A DNA stretch of 64,000 nucleotides from Prorocentrum cordatum (taxonomy: Eukaryota > Sar > Dinophyceae > Prorocentrales > Prorocentraceae). The translations under genes and the position numbers were made by a program. Below, piece by piece: positions 1 to 11,775 of the stretch. Position 1 is the stretch's first letter. Each line of letters opens with the position of its first letter. Below the pieces are notes generated by a model that was not told where the DNA came from, searched no databases, and saw only the letters and a program-made list of their open reading frames with translations. The stretch is taken from positions 628,712 through 692,711 of the forward strand of contig CAUYUJ010019282.1 of assembly GCA_963575745.1 (NCBI GenBank). The letters are read 5' to 3'.

Positions 1-156
1 ACCACGCGCCGCGATCTCGAGGTGCCTGCGCAACCCCCGCCCACCCGCGCCACCCATCCCCTGGAGCAGCCCCCCCCGTAAGCCATAACGAATTAATGGG
101 GGGGGCGGGTTCGCCACGATCCCACGCTCCGAACTGGTGCTTGGGCAGGCGCGTCC

Positions 157-1274
157 TCACACTCGGGCTGCACGTGCTGCCGCTGGCGGAGCGTCGCGCC
201 CTTTGCCTTGGGCTGCACGCGCCATAAACTCGCGGCAACCTCCTCTGCAAAAATATACCTCCGCACTCAGGTCCGCGATGTGCTTCTTGTTGGTGGTCGT
301 GGAACCTGTCTTCTTCGCCTGCGCAGAATGCCTTAGCTCTGTCGAGCTCGTGTCCGTGTCAATCGCCAGATTCACTGCTGACAGCTCTGGCCTCGCACCC
401 GCTCCGCGCAAGTCTGCACGGTAAAACTTCAGGAAACTATTCGTGTAGGCGCCCAGCGTGTTGGGGCATTCCTTCGCGAGCTCGTCCAAGAGCCTGGGAT
501 ATTTCAAACCTGCCAGCGCGATGTACGGCGCCTTGGCGCATCTCTGGATGACCAGCTCATGCCCAGCAGCGCCGAGACGGATGCTCATGAGGTAGGCCTT
601 CAACTGCAGCTCCTCGCCACGTCGCTGGATGAGGTCGCACTCGGAACCATTGAACACCATGCTGGCAATGCCATTCATGAACTTCTTATTGTTGTCGCCG
701 TCGAACTGCACGATTGCCTGGTAGTCACGAGCGCCCTCCCGTAGAAAGCGAGCCTGCTGCTCACGCTCGAAGGACGCGTTCGACGACCGCAACTGGCGAA
801 GCACCCACTGCATAGAATGCTGCAGGCACAGTCGGAACATCACCAAATCATCCTGGAACGACCCGCTGGCGAGCCAGCTGGCAGTCCGCGACTTGCGGTC
901 TGAGTCGTCCTCGGTCCACAAGTTCTCGTCGTCGTCGAGGTGGCGCGCGTCCTCCGCGCCCGCGAGACCGTCGGCAGGCCCAGGAAACCCGCCTGGTGGA
1001 AGCATCGCCTTCCGAACCCAGACCGCCCGCACCCGCCGGCCCCCCCCCCCCCCCCCCTAGGGGGCGCTCGGCTCGGGGTCCGAGGGAGGGCGCGGGGGAG
1101 GGCGAGGGGGCGGAGCAAGCAGCGGGGGGGCGAGGGGGTCCTCCGGTAAGAATTAAAGGAGGGGGCGGGCTCGAAGGGGAAGAGGAGGGAGGGCGAGGAC
1201 TGCGAAGGGGGAGAATGGAGGACGGTGCGAATTGGGGCGGAGGGCGATGCTTCCACGGGGGCCGACGTTCGGCA

Positions 1275-1318
<44 letters not shown>

Positions 1319-2773
1319 TAACGACGACGACCTGCAATAACGTCGACGTTCGCGACTTTGCAGTAAGCCGCGGGGAAAATGCCGAACGCCAAGGTCGGCA
1401 GCCACACCTGGTCTACGGTGGCGCCCCTGCCCGTCCAGTTGTTCCTCTGCAGTGCCTTCCACGACCTCCGAGGCATAAGACACTGCAAACCAATCGAGCA
1501 CATCATTTTCACAAGTCTGGACCTCCCGAGACCGCTCTTGTCAACAACTCGAAATACATCGTGCCTCGACCAATCACCAAAAAACAACGTCGAGACAACG
1601 CGCCTGCGATATCGGTCGCACGGCGTAGGTCCACCCATACAGAGAGTCAACGTTTTATCCACGATCTGGAGGGCCTCTGCACTCAAGGACTCGATGGGGA
1701 CGAACACAACTCTTTCTTGAATGATCGACCTGGCAGCTGCTATGACATATCTGCTGTGGGCCACTTGCATTGACAACTCCAACCTGATAAGCTTCGAATC
1801 GATTGGCTTCTGTACTTTATTAAGCTCACCAGTGCACTGTGCTTTTTTGCGAGCGAGACAAAGCAAATAACGTGACTTCCTTGTCGCTGGACTTTTGTCG
1901 AAGGTGCCGCTCTGCTTTCATATTCGGGGCGCCCTCGTCGTGGCACGATGTGTTCACCAGCCTTTCCACAGCATTCGAAAGAGAAACTCCGCCATCGAAC
2001 GGCTGGAGCCTCAAACTCTGGACAACCGTCTCGGAATTGTTGCTGTCGAACGATTGCAAGTGAGACGGCAACCGACCCAACATAGTGAAGTATTGCTGAC
2101 CGTCGCCACCAGCGCGTCGCAGAATCAGAGCCCAGGCAAACTCCGTGACCATAATGTTGTGCTTGCTCTTGATGTCGTCGAGGTGGCCGCGTCGACCCTG
2201 AATCGCCAGGGCGCTCTCACTCTTGCCATCGCCGCTCACTGGAGGCACGGGCACAATGCAGAGCTGCTGGGCTTCGTCGTACTTCCTGCGGCGGATGTAC
2301 ACTGCAGCACGGGTGGAACCAGGCCCCTGGCCGCACCGAAGAACTGCACCCTGCAAAAATCTGGAAATACATTGCCGCAGACTGCGAAAGAGATAAAAGG
2401 CGCTCGCCCGAGCGTGTTCAATCAAACTCCTCGTATCAGTGCCATAACGTGCAGCTCTTGATCTCGTCGTGCTCTGTACACCTAACTGGAACGTGCCACA
2501 CACATCCCGACACATGTCCACACGATGCTGGCGCGCCCTCTCCACCACCGCTTCTGCACGCGAGCGCGCAGCAGGGGCAACAGCGACAGGACCTGCTGCA
2601 ACACATGCTTGGTCAGGAGCTGGCGCCACGATTGCCTCGTTCTGCACAGAGACCTGGCCATCGGAGACGGGCGCGCCAACGTTCCAGTCATCGTCGGACG
2701 CCGCCCTAGCCGCCGCGCAGCCAGGACGATCATCATCATGAGTATCGTTCCAGTCGTCCGACGAAACACTCAT
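157..2773 (-). CDS. Unrecognised two-exon protein, acidic N-terminus
   Basis: I do not recognise this family. The start chosen is the ATG at 2773 (MSVSSDDWNDTHDDD). Exon 1 runs to 1332 and exon 2 from 992 to the stop at 157, giving about 760 residues. Removing the GT-AG intron at 993-1331 keeps the frame (VIAG joined to GFPGPADG). The first ~90 residues are Asp/Ala-rich and look disordered; the rest is mixed helical sequence with a Cys pair near the C-terminus (FCRGGC). One frame change lies in exon 1 near 1830-1866, beside an A6 run, and is either a sequencing indel or early decay. Continuity over 2.6 kb, balanced composition outside the intron and a frame-preserving intron argue for a real gene. 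It could be a host gene or an uncharacterised transposon protein; no catalytic motif was found. Confidence 0.55.
993..1331 (-). other. Intron carrying inverted repeats and a (GTC)n tract
   Basis: On the minus strand the exon ends GCAG and the intron starts GTCGTC; it ends CCACCAG before GCGGG. The splice leaves one base of a codon on the left and two on the right, so the frame is kept. Inside are a (GTC)n microsatellite (about 1275-1330) and an 18-bp inverted repeat, GTGGAAGCATCGCC(T/C)TCC, at 996-1013 and 1239-1256. One copy touches the 3' splice site. Confidence 0.5.
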
Positions 2774-2887
2774 AACAAACCGTTTCAGATATTCACAGAA
2801 AAACAAGGTGATGGAGACAAGGCCGCAAGTCGCATTCGAATCGAAACGGCGGCGGAAAGCATAGCTGTGGAGGGGGGGGGAGAGCCA

Positions 2888-3180
2888 ATATGACCCTTTG
2901 GAGGACCTCTTGGAAGCCGATTGGGCCGTCTTGGAGAACCTCTTGGACCGTCTTGGACACTCTGTTGGGGGCCTCTTGGGCAGTCTTGAAGGCCATCTTG
3001 GGGCCTCTTGGGGCCCTCTTGGGAACCCTGGAGGACCCCCTTGGTCTCCTGGAACCCTGGAGGCCCCTGGAGTCCATCTTGGGGCCCTCTTGGGAACCCT
3101 GGGGTCTTGGGGCTTCTTGGGGTCTTGGGGCCTTAAGAGGGCCTCTTGGAGAACCTGTTGGGGCCTCTTGGATGTTTCTC
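2888..3180 (+). repeat. CTTGG/GGGCCTCTTGG minisatellite
   Basis: Short imperfect units such as GGGGCCTCTTGGGG repeat through the block with 9-24 bp spacing. It is the reverse complement of the array at 14320-14540 (CCCCAAGAGGCCCCC). Open frames here encode only Leu/Gly/Pro repeats and are not treated as genes. Confidence 0.75.
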
Positions 3181-4129
3181 GGAGGCCTCTCGTGCCCTCA
3201 GACTGGGGGGAGGGGAGGAGCAGGGGCGAGGACATGAGTGAAAAGCGTGATGAGGACGGGGAGGATGATGAGGGGGATAGCCTTCAAGGAGTGGGGAGGA
3301 CAGGGAGGAATGTGAAGTAGGGGTGGAGCACGAGGGGAGGGATGAGGGAGGGCAAGAAGATATGTAAGGATTTTTGCTGCATTGAGAAGTGAGGGGCACG
3401 GGAATGGAGGAGATACTGGCTCTGCGCTTGAATACCTTTACTGTGCCAAAATCGCACGTCCTGCATCCACCCCGCTGAAAACGAGAATCGCGCTGCCGTC
3501 AACAATTGCAAATCCGCCGAGCTCGATTTCGAGCTCGCCAGGCGCCGAAGAAAAACAAGGTTCCAGGAACCATACTGGGGCCCATATCTCAGAAAAACCA
3601 GATGTGCGATCCACCAAGGACCAGCGTTTCGGGGCCACCTCGGAAACCATCTCCCGACCATATCTTCGGAAACCCCTCTTAGCTTGATTCCCGTTCTTCT
3701 ACTTTAGACTTCGGGGGGGGAGGCAGCGGTTGAACATCTCCCGACTGAATGGTGGCTAGACGCTCTGAGACGAGTCGCATCTCCGCGTCCTCGACATCAA
3801 TCTGCTCGATTACCGCTTCTGGGAGCTGAATTCTCGGTAGCTTCTTCGGTTACCCTGTCAGCAAAACTGTTGGCGAACAAGGCTCATGCATGGCTGGATA
3901 TTAGTGTTGTCCCAGTCGTCATATGTATGATGGGACTTAGCTGTGTGAAACTCAATGTGTCCATCGCGGGCCTGAAGCGGCCAAGAGAACGGCCCAAAGT
4001 CAGCATTGCTCCGGGGTGCCCACCTCGGCCCACGGCTCACCCCACGATGGCCGCACAGCTCTCCTCGATTGGCGGTCCGCTTTCCTGGCCGGCAGCCTTC
4101 ACGCGCGCCGACAAACTAGCAGCCAGCGT
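3181..4129. other. Stretch with no supported gene
   Basis: GA-rich sequence to about 3370, then unique-looking sequence. A short minus-strand frame at 3650-3438 (WAPVWFLEPCFSSAPGELE) is protein-like but too short to place. Around 3860-4040 the minus strand could hold a degraded continuation of the LINE remnant just upstream on that strand. Nothing firmer is visible. Confidence 0.4.
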
Positions 4130-4579
4130 CTAGGACCCCGACTCTTCATCAATCGCGGCGCTTTCTGGGACCTTGACGGCGGGGCCCCCCACTGGCATCG
4201 GACCCCACAAGGTTCCCGGGGCCCGATGAACAGGGACAGGAGGGCCTTCTTCCAGGAGTCCTAGGGTGCACTCAGCGGGCAGGAGCGCTCTGCCCCACTT
4301 GATGGGACAGGGGGAATTCTGGCACGCTGCGCGGCTGACCAAATGTGCTGAGTCCAAGATCGCTGGTTTGGTACTGTCGGCCAACTTGGGGCATGTCCAC
4401 AAACGGCGTAGCTCGTCCTCGTCTCCTCGTCCAGACCGCGGGCATGCTGCTGGAACGCGAGGCTTGCATGCATGCACACGGGCGGATGTCCACACTGTTA
4501 TCCTCCATCCCTGCTCCTTCTGAAAACTCCCCCGTGTTGCACAACCAGACGTGTCGATAGGCCCGTCCGAGCGTGTCAC
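4130..4579 (-). pseudogene. LINE-type retrotransposon remnant (post-RT region)
   Basis: The minus frame contains DEDELRRLWTCP, followed by an Ala/Leu-rich segment (ILDSAHLVSRAA) and W-G-R-x-L-L-P. As I recall the family, dinoflagellate LINE polyproteins carry a segment between RT and RNase H of the form (E/D)TELHRxWxCP...S..L...A...P..W.RGL.P, which this matches in order. There is no RT palm upstream and no RNase H that I can read downstream, so it is a short fragment. The assignment rests on recalled family patterns and has no database support. Confidence 0.45.
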
Positions 4580-4599
4580 CTGAACACTCTCATCACTTA

Positions 4600-5105
4600 T
4601 GTCCCTGAAGCGTCCAACTGTTACAAAAATGAGGAGTGCTTGCTTTTCAAAAAGTGGATCTACGGTTGCCTCAACTGTTGCAACAGCTTCAAGGATGGAG
4701 GGGGGTCAAATTGGAGCTCTCGCCGCAGCGACGCGCATAGTCGTGTTCTGAGTTTGCAATAGTCACATGGATGGAGAACGGTTCCACTTCAACATGGCGC
4801 TCTTCTGATACTGCATTGAAACACAATCCAACAAAACAACTTAAACACCTGTAGCAGCTGTTCGGATGGAGGGCGGCTCCTTATTGAGATGGGCATCTCG
4901 CTTGAGACGTCTTTGAAGTTCATGCCCAGAAGAGTAAACTCTTGAAACAATTGCACGGATTGAGGGACGGGTCCCTTTTCGAAACGTGGATCTCGCTGGA
5001 CACCTCGTTGAACTGCATGATCATACCTTTCGCATTCCTCTCTGATTCGCTAGCGGATGCAAGGCAGTTCCTCTTCAAAACGCGGCTCTCGCAAGAAAGA
5101 CAGAC
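4600..5105 (+). repeat. Diverged tandem repeat, about 93-bp unit
   Basis: Five degenerate copies share the core CGGATGGAGGGCGGCTCC followed about 10 bases later by GATCTCGC. Cores start near 4690, 4771, 4865, 4957 and 5054, so spacing is roughly 80-97 bp. Identity between copies is low. No coding frame follows the periodicity. Confidence 0.5.
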
Positions 5106-5399
5106 CAATAGGGCGCTGGTCTTCCAGAGGGGCGCTACTTGTGGTGATAAGGCTGGCCTCCAGGGACACGTGGAGAAGGAAAGGGAGGGTTGATTGCAGC
5201 ATCGTTGACGCACCTTGGTTTGCTATGGCCCTCCTCCACCTCCCTCGCCCTTCCCGCCCGGGTCTGGGGCAGGTCTGGCCCCGCTGGCCCGGGCCGTCGC
5301 CAATCCTCCACGGAGGTTTCGCCGGAGCCGTCCTCAGCGGCCGCGCCGCAACTGGCTCCCTTGCCTCGCCCTGATCCTGCCCCTGCTGAGCGACGACTG

Positions 5400-5690
5400 A
5401 GCACGACGAAGACGCAGACGACGACGGCGACCTCGACGAGGACCACGACCACGACCACGACGGAGACGGCGACAGAGACGGCGACGGCAACGGCGACCAC
5501 GACGACCCCGACGGCGACGACGACGACGGCGAAGGTGACGGCAGCGACGATAACGACAAGGACCACGACCACGACCACGAGACCACGAGACCACGACTCC
5601 GACCACGACGACGACGACGACGACGACAAAGATCACGGCCACGACCACGACCCCGAGGACGACCACGACGACGTCCTCATCCTCCACCTC
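5400..5690 (+). repeat. GAC/ACC-rich microsatellite tract
   Basis: Dense ACGACCACGACC, GACGGCGAC and (GAC)n units. All long frames across it are Thr, Asp/His or Val runs, so none is annotated. The flanking 5181-5399 holds no supported gene. Confidence 0.8.
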
Positions 5691-5944
5691 CCCTGGAAAC
5701 TTTCCCGCAGGGCCAGACACTCCCTTCCCCTACCAAACAAGGAAACAATGAGTTAACAATCACAATTGGAAATGTGTGTGCGCGCAGTCCGCCTCAATAC
5801 GAACCAACTTGCAAATCCATTACGGAAGGGATAACCCGAAATCGGGTCATGCAAGCAATAGGAATCACTATGTCCATCCGCCACAGGAGAATTCAATCTA
5901 ACGTAAGTTGCCCGCGCATTCTGAAACATGCACACGGACCGAAA

Positions 5945-6545
5945 AAAAGGGAGAATAGGGAGAGAGAGAGAGAGACAGAGAGAACGAGGGAGAGAGACAG
6001 AGAGGGAGAGAGAGAGAGAGAGAGAGAGAGCGAGAAGAGAGGGACAGAGAGAGAGAAGAGAGATAGAGAGAGAGAGAGAGAAAAAAAAAAAAAAGGAAAC
6101 ATTAGGAAATCCGCCGACACTGTCGGCGTGTGTGAGGGGCTGTGCCGTTCGTCGTCGTCGTCGTCGTCGTCGCTGCAATGCTTTAGCGGGCTTAAGGGAA
6201 ATCGATCAATGTCGTAACCACGTCAAAGAGAAGCCCCTTCCCTTTCTCCCTTCCCCGGCGGGGGGGGGGTCCCAGGGGGGGTCCCGGGGGGGGGTCGCCA
6301 CCCAGATACGCTTTCACTCCCCGCCTGTCCGGCGCGGTCCCCGCGCGGTTCTGGATCCCCGCGCGGCTTCCCGGTTCCCACAATGGCCCCTGGACGCCGA
6401 AAATGACGAAAGACTGAACATGTAGAACAACTCCCCCTCCTCCTCCTCCTCCTCCTCCTCCTCCTCCTCCTCCTCCTCCTCCTCCTCTTCCTCCTCCTCG
6501 TCCTCCTCCTCCTCCTCCTCCTCCTCCTCCCTCTCCTCCTCCTGC
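5945..6545 (+). repeat. (GA)n, (GTC)n and (TCC)n microsatellites
   Basis: (GA)n with an A-rich end at 5955-6095, (GTC)n at 6147-6172 and (TCC)n at 6430-6540. G- and C-homopolymers lie at 6258-6300. No gene is supported in 5690-6775. Confidence 0.85.
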
Positions 6546-6775
6546 TCACTCTGCGGACTTCAAACCCCATGCTCGAGGATCGAGGCTTTCTGGCGCCGCC
6601 GGAGCCCTCTCTTCGGCCATCCTCCTGCTCCTCGTCCTCCTCTTCCTCGTTTCGTTTGAGGCAGCTTAAGGCGAGCGCTTCGGGTTTCATGCACATGCGA
6701 GTGTGAATTTACACGCACGTTCCATCATAGCAGACGGGCCTTGTGCAATACCTCCTTAAGGGGGGCACTGGCTGC

Positions 6776-7425
6776 TCAACCCGATTCCTTGGAGAGACGG
6801 GTGGAGAGGAGGGACTTGTGGTCAAGACCGGCTTCGAACGCCTCCTTCATCAGCGGGCCAGCCAGGCGCGTGGCCCGGGTGTCGGCATGGTGCCGCCTCC
6901 GCCCGATTCGGCCGAGCGTTCTTGCTTCTTCAGCGCCTCGTTCGTCGAGGACGGCCACGCTGTCTTCGGGGAGTTGTCGGAAACGCTCCAGGACAACTCG
7001 CAGACACCTCTGTGATTTCTCCTCCAAGTGCACAATCACACGCGTGCGCGTTCCGAACCATTGCATGCACACAGGGCAATGGTCGGTGTCAGTGAAAGCA
7101 CGCATTTTCCTGCACACTCCATGCACAGTGACAGCATGGGTGGCCAATTGTTGTCGCGTGCTGCACGTGTACACACAGCTCGGGCATTTATAGTCGGCGT
7201 CCACTTCGGCCATCCGGCGGGTCCGCGCCCATGCCTGCACAGAATTGACCCCTCTCTCCCCTTTCGCTTTTCTGAGGGCCGTGCGGAATCGTTTGGGGTT
7301 GTCGCGGACGACAGAAACCCACTCAGCAACCGCTTTTCGCCCCATCTCAGAGAAAGCACCAGCGCGTTCAGACAACATGTCAAGGTCTTCGGCCACAGCT
7401 GTCATCCATGAGCGACGCACGCCTA
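6776..7425 (-). pseudogene. LINE polyprotein C-terminal tail with two zinc fingers
   Basis: About 215 readable residues ending at a TGA. A basic helical segment (RKAVAEWVSVVRDNPKRFR) is followed by two fingers. The first is C-x2-C-x12-H-x4-H (7186-7121: YKCPSCVYTC...LATHAVTVHG). The second starts CPVC (7078) and ends H-x7-C (7004). This order, a C2H2 finger, a short linker and then a CPVC finger, is the form I recall for tails of dinoflagellate non-LTR polyproteins downstream of the RT. No RT or endonuclease is upstream: the frame dissolves into CT-rich repeats by 7690. It is most likely a 5'-truncated insertion. Role if intact: nucleic-acid binding in target-primed reverse transcription. Confidence 0.55.
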
Positions 7426-7469
7426 CTGTGTGGGAAAGGACAACGCAAAGCGTTAGAGGGCCATTCAAA

Positions 7470-8029
7470 CACACTCTGCTGAACAAACACAGCCTCATGT
7501 ACAATTTCATTATGGCCGGAGCTATGAAATCATCATGTGACGATACAACAGCGTGGGAGGGGGCACGGGCACCGTCCTGACTGGAGTGGAAAACGCTGGA
7601 ATATATTTTCATTACAGCAGTGTGTACGCGAGTAAATTCACTGGCGTATAGCTGTGGCCAGGTTCCAGCCTGATGTAAGCCCCGTGTAAACAGGATGCCT
7701 CCTCCTCCTCCTTTTCGTCCCCCTCCTCCTCCTTCCCCTCCTCCTCGCCTCCTCCTCCTCATCATCTTCCACGGCTTCCGTCTCCGCCCACTTCGTCGCC
7801 GACGTCATGGTCCTCTTCAGGGTCGGCGGCACTGGCCGTCAGGCCTTCGCAATAAGGAGGAAATGAGGGGGAGGGAGAGAAAGGAAGGGAGAGACAGAGA
7901 GAGCACCAGCACTATACTTCTCACTCCAGGAGGTGGCGCAGGTGTGAAACATGATACATTTATTTCAGGGAGCAGGATCTGCAACTACATGTGTGACAGT
8001 CGAACGATATGCCTATACATATATAAACA
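7470..8029. other. Stretch with no supported gene
   Basis: Contains a (CCT)n-rich run at 7690-7765 and GA-rich sequence at 7855-7900. No coding signal is visible on either strand. Confidence 0.5.
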
Positions 8030-8462
8030 GATCGGTTGCTCACTCTCCCAATATTTGCCAGGCTCAAAAAAAGGAACCCCAAACGTGACGAGATGCCTCT
8101 TGTCCTTCAATGCGATGAAGCGCGAGGCAGGAAGCTCGGGGCTGCCCAACCGGGCTCGGAGCAAAAAGACGTCAGCGACCCGTTGAGAGCAAGCCCCAGT
8201 TAGGGGAAAGGAAAGACACGGAGAAAGCGAGGGAGGGAGGGAGTGCAAAGCTTGAGACGTAACAAGTACGGCAGAGAACAGACATTGCAAGCATGCAGTC
8301 ATGAAGACCACCGGCTTGCTCACTCCCAATATCTGCCAGGCTCCAAGAAGGAATTCCAGACGTGACGACCTAATGCGATGAAGCCCGAGGCGGGAAACTC
8401 GAGGCTGCCCAGCCGGGCTCGGAGCAAACAGGTGTCACCGATGCGTTGAGAGCAAGCCCACA
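8030..8462 (+). repeat. Direct duplication, two ~150-175 bp copies
   Basis: Copy 1 at about 8033-8203 and copy 2 at about 8312-8462 share, in order, TTGCTCACTC, CAATAT(T/C)TGCCAGGCTC, ACGTGACGA, AATGCGATGAAG, GGGCTCGGAGCAAA and CGTTGAGAGCAAGCCC. Copy 2 lacks a short internal segment. The copies are separated by about 110 bp. Confidence 0.7.
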
Positions 8463-9489
8463 CCCGCAGGAGAGACATGACCTTCAGGCCGCATCACTGC
8501 TGACGGGGTCGCGGTCGACGAATTCCAAATGCGCACAGCCAGCGCGCGAGCATTTGCCTGCAACAGGACAACAACGACGGCCGAGCTCCAGACTCTCGGC
8601 GCCAACGTGCCAGAACGCAATCCTGGCTCGTGCACGCCAAGGCGTGCCATGCCGACAGTAATATAGTACAATTTCACGGCAGCTGGAATGAGTCAACAAT
8701 TTCTTGACAGACGGAACTTGCCATAGCACTGAGGTGCGAGGGTTCTCAAGGGCACCAAGACACTTGTATAAGACAGAGCCGAATAGTCTTGACAGTGACA
8801 TCTTAAAGCTGGTCACCGACGCCCACTGCTGCTTGGTCCTTAGCCGAGAGGCCGGGGAGGCTGAGAGGGAAAAGGAAGGACCGAAGAGGGGGGCGTCTAG
8901 CAGCAGTGAACGCAGCACAGGGCGCGGCAAGCCAGACGCAGCACACCGCATGGGCGAGTATCCACCCTCGGCTGGCAAACGCAGGGGGAAAATGGTTCTT
9001 GGCGGCGCGTTGCAATAGATCTGAGCCAAGAACGCTGCGTCGGCAGCGACGAATCTGCCTGGTCAAATGCGCACTACCGCAGAACAGCTCGAGGAAGACA
9101 CATCGACGGACGTCCTGGCCCCGCTAAGCAGCACGACGATAAACGTTGGTCAAGTGCCTGTCCACGTCCGCCGCGGCGGCGGCTTGGGAAGCGGTTCGCC
9201 TGGGCCTGCCAGCGCCTGCTTCCGACCAGTCCCTTCTCGGCGATCAGAGCGAAGTGAGCCTCCACGCAGCGGCCGAACTCCAGCGTCCAGGGGGGCGCCT
9301 GTTCACCTGCGTCAGCACCCAGGTCTCCATGCCGCACCTCTGTAGGGTCGAAGGCGTCCCCGGCGGTGAAGACGGCGAAGGCGCGCCCCAGGGGTCGCCC
9401 AGGGGAGGGGGTCAGAGGAGGCGGGACAGAAGGTCCTGTTTCGGAAATTGAGGCTCAGGCGGGCTTCGGCCACGAGGTCGAAAGGTTCG
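8463..9489. other. Stretch with no supported gene
   Basis: GC-rich unique-looking sequence. Several frames of 70-180 codons are open, but none has recognisable motifs or protein-like composition. Confidence 0.4.
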
Positions 9490-11095
9490 AGAGAGCGTGA
9501 TCCACCGCCGCTTTACTGTGGAAAATTACCCCCCCTCTTCCTCCAGAACCCGGGGTCCCCCCCCCCTCCAAAAATCCCCCCCCCCTGCTCGAACGCCCCC
9601 CCTGATCCCACCCCCCCCTTCCCCCGGCAGAACCCCCGGCCCCCCCTAACCCCTCACCCCCCCCTTCTCAGGAAAACCCGTGGGGGATCACTACCGGTTT
9701 GAACCCCCCCCTCCAAAAGACCGGGGGGGGTCACTGCCCCCCTCGCCGCCGGCAGAAGACTCCCGGGTCCCCACCACCGTCCTCACCGACGCCCTCACCA
9801 CTGTCCCCACCACCACCACCACCACCGTCCCCACCACTGTCCCACTGACTGTCCCCACTGTTCCCACCACTGTCCCCACTGTCCCCACTGTCCCCACAAA
9901 TGCCCCCGTCGCACTATCCCCACTGTCCGCGCCACTGTCCCCACCGCGGTCCCGCTCTCCCCACTGTCCCCACTGTCCCAGTGTTCCCATGGTCCCCACC
10001 ACTGTCCCACTGTCCTCACTATCCCCGCCGCTGTCCCACTGAGCTGTCCCACTGTTCCCACCTGTCCCCACTGTCCCCACCACTCTCCCCACTGTACCAC
10101 TGTCTCCCACCACCGTCCTCACCACCGCCCTCAGCACTGTCCCCAGCACCAGCGTCCCCACCACTGTCCCCACTGTCCCCACCACTGTCCCAGTGTTTCC
10201 TCACCGGTCCCCACCACCACCGTCCCCACCACTGTCCCACTGTCCCCACTGTCCCCACCAGTGTCCAAATGTCCCCACTGTTCCCACCACTGTCCCCACT
10301 TTCCCCACCAGTGCCCCCAACACTGTCGAACTGTCCCCACTGTCCCCGCCACTGTTCCTACCACGATCCCACTCTCCCCAGTGTCCCACCTGTCCCCACC
10401 ACTGTCCCACTGTCCCAACTGTCCCCACCACTGTCAAACTGTTCCCGCTGTCCCCACCGCTGTCCCACTGTGCTGCCCCACTGTCCACAATGTCACCACC
10501 TCTGTCCCAATGTCCGCACTGTCCCCACCACTCTCCCCACTGTCCCACTGTCCCACTGTCCCACCACCGTCCTAACCACCGCCCTCACCACTGTCCCCAC
10601 CACCACCGTTCCCACCACTGTCCCACAATACTGTCCCCACCACCACCGTCCCCACCACTGTCCAACTGTCTCCATTGTCCCCACCACTGTCCCACTGTCC
10701 CTGGTCCCCACCACTTTCCCCGCTGTCCCCGCCAGTGTCCCCACCACTGTCGCACTGTCCCCACTGTCCCCGCCACTGTCCCCACCACGATCCCACTCTC
10801 CCCAGTGTCCCACCTGTCCCACCTGTCCCCACCACCATCCCCACCACCGTCCCAACCACTGTCCCCACCAGTCCCCCATCCGGAGTGGGAGAGGAGGGGG
10901 AGTCTTTGCGGCGAGGGGGGAGGGGAGGGGGGTGGGTCGAACCGGTATTGACCCCCCTGGTTTTCCAGGATGGGGGGGGAGGGGGAAGGGGGGGGGGGGT
11001 GGAACCCCTTGTGACCCCCCCCCGGTTTTCGAGAGGGGGGGGGCCGGGTTGGAAACCCCTAGTGACCCCCCTCTGTTTTTCTGCCAGCAACGGTA
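9490..11095 (+). repeat. CCCCACCACTGTCC minisatellite with C-rich and G-rich arms
   Basis: The core, about 9776-10870, is built from units such as CCCCACTGTCCC and CCACCACTGTCC, about 9-24 bp each. The left arm (9530-9775) is C-homopolymer rich with ACCGGTTTGAACCCCCCCC. The right arm (10885-11095) is G-homopolymer rich and contains the opposite-strand counterpart CCGGTATTGACCCCCCTGG. The Thr-Val-Pro and Gly-Thr-Val frames across it are translated repeat. Confidence 0.85.
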
Positions 11096-11404
11096 GAACG
11101 CGCTCTTTCCAAGGTTCGAGCTCGTGGTCATCTGTCTGACCTGTAGCGCCTACAGCATCGCGGACGGCCGGAGTCCCAAGCTCGAACGAGAAAGCGCAGA
11201 TTTCCCGCGCGATGCGTGCTCTCCATTCGCGAACAGGCCGCCCACTTGTGCCTGTGTGAGGGCACGCCACACAGCCTCCTCTTGCTGTTGCAGGGGGCGT
11301 CGCGATGCGCTTGAACTGTGCCTTGCTGTCTAATTTGTCCTACAGCTACGCAGTTTCTGTTTCTTCTCAATGAGAGGCGTTTGGTCACCACACGCTCCTT
11401 CATC

Positions 11405-11505
11405 GCTCGGGACCTCCTCTTCCTCCTCCTCCTCCCACTCCCCCTCCCCCTCCTCCCCCTCCTCCTCCTCCTCCTCCTCCTCCTCCTCCTCCTCCTCCTT
11501 CACCA
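11405..11505 (+). repeat. (CTC)n microsatellite
   Basis: CTCCTC and CCCCTC units; the minus strand reads as a Glu run. No gene is supported in 11096-11690. Confidence 0.85.
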
Positions 11506-11687
11506 GCGCCACCATTCGACGGACGCAAAGCGATCGAAAGCAAAGAGTTCCGCCGGCGGGGGCCTCAGTGAAGGGGAGACTGGAAGCTCCACACCGCGTG
11601 GAAAGAGTGTTGGACGCCCGAAATGGGTAGGGCAGGTTCGTGTCATGCCGACTTCCACGTTGGTTTCTGACACCGCGGGGATCGTTC

Positions 11688-11775
11688 GACCTTGAACGAT
11701 CGGCCGTTTCCGAAACGTCTGATCGTTCAGCATCGTTCAACATCGTTCGACATCGTTCAACATTGAACGCCCGCG
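11688..11775 (+). repeat. 10-bp CATCGTTCAA tandem repeat
   Basis: CATCGTTCAA, CATCGTTCGA and CATCGTTCAA are head to tail. They are flanked by inverted versions (TTGAACGATC at about 11692, ATTGAACGC at the right end), so the block can also fold. Confidence 0.65.

Noticed and set aside
8484-9029. 181-codon minus-strand frame
   Set aside because: No motif, mixed composition and no continuation; open by chance in GC-rich DNA.
9680-11096. Frames of up to ~400 codons reading as Thr-Val-Pro or Gly-Thr-Val repeats
   Set aside because: They follow the 9-24 bp minisatellite in all frames; no non-repeat coding sequence.
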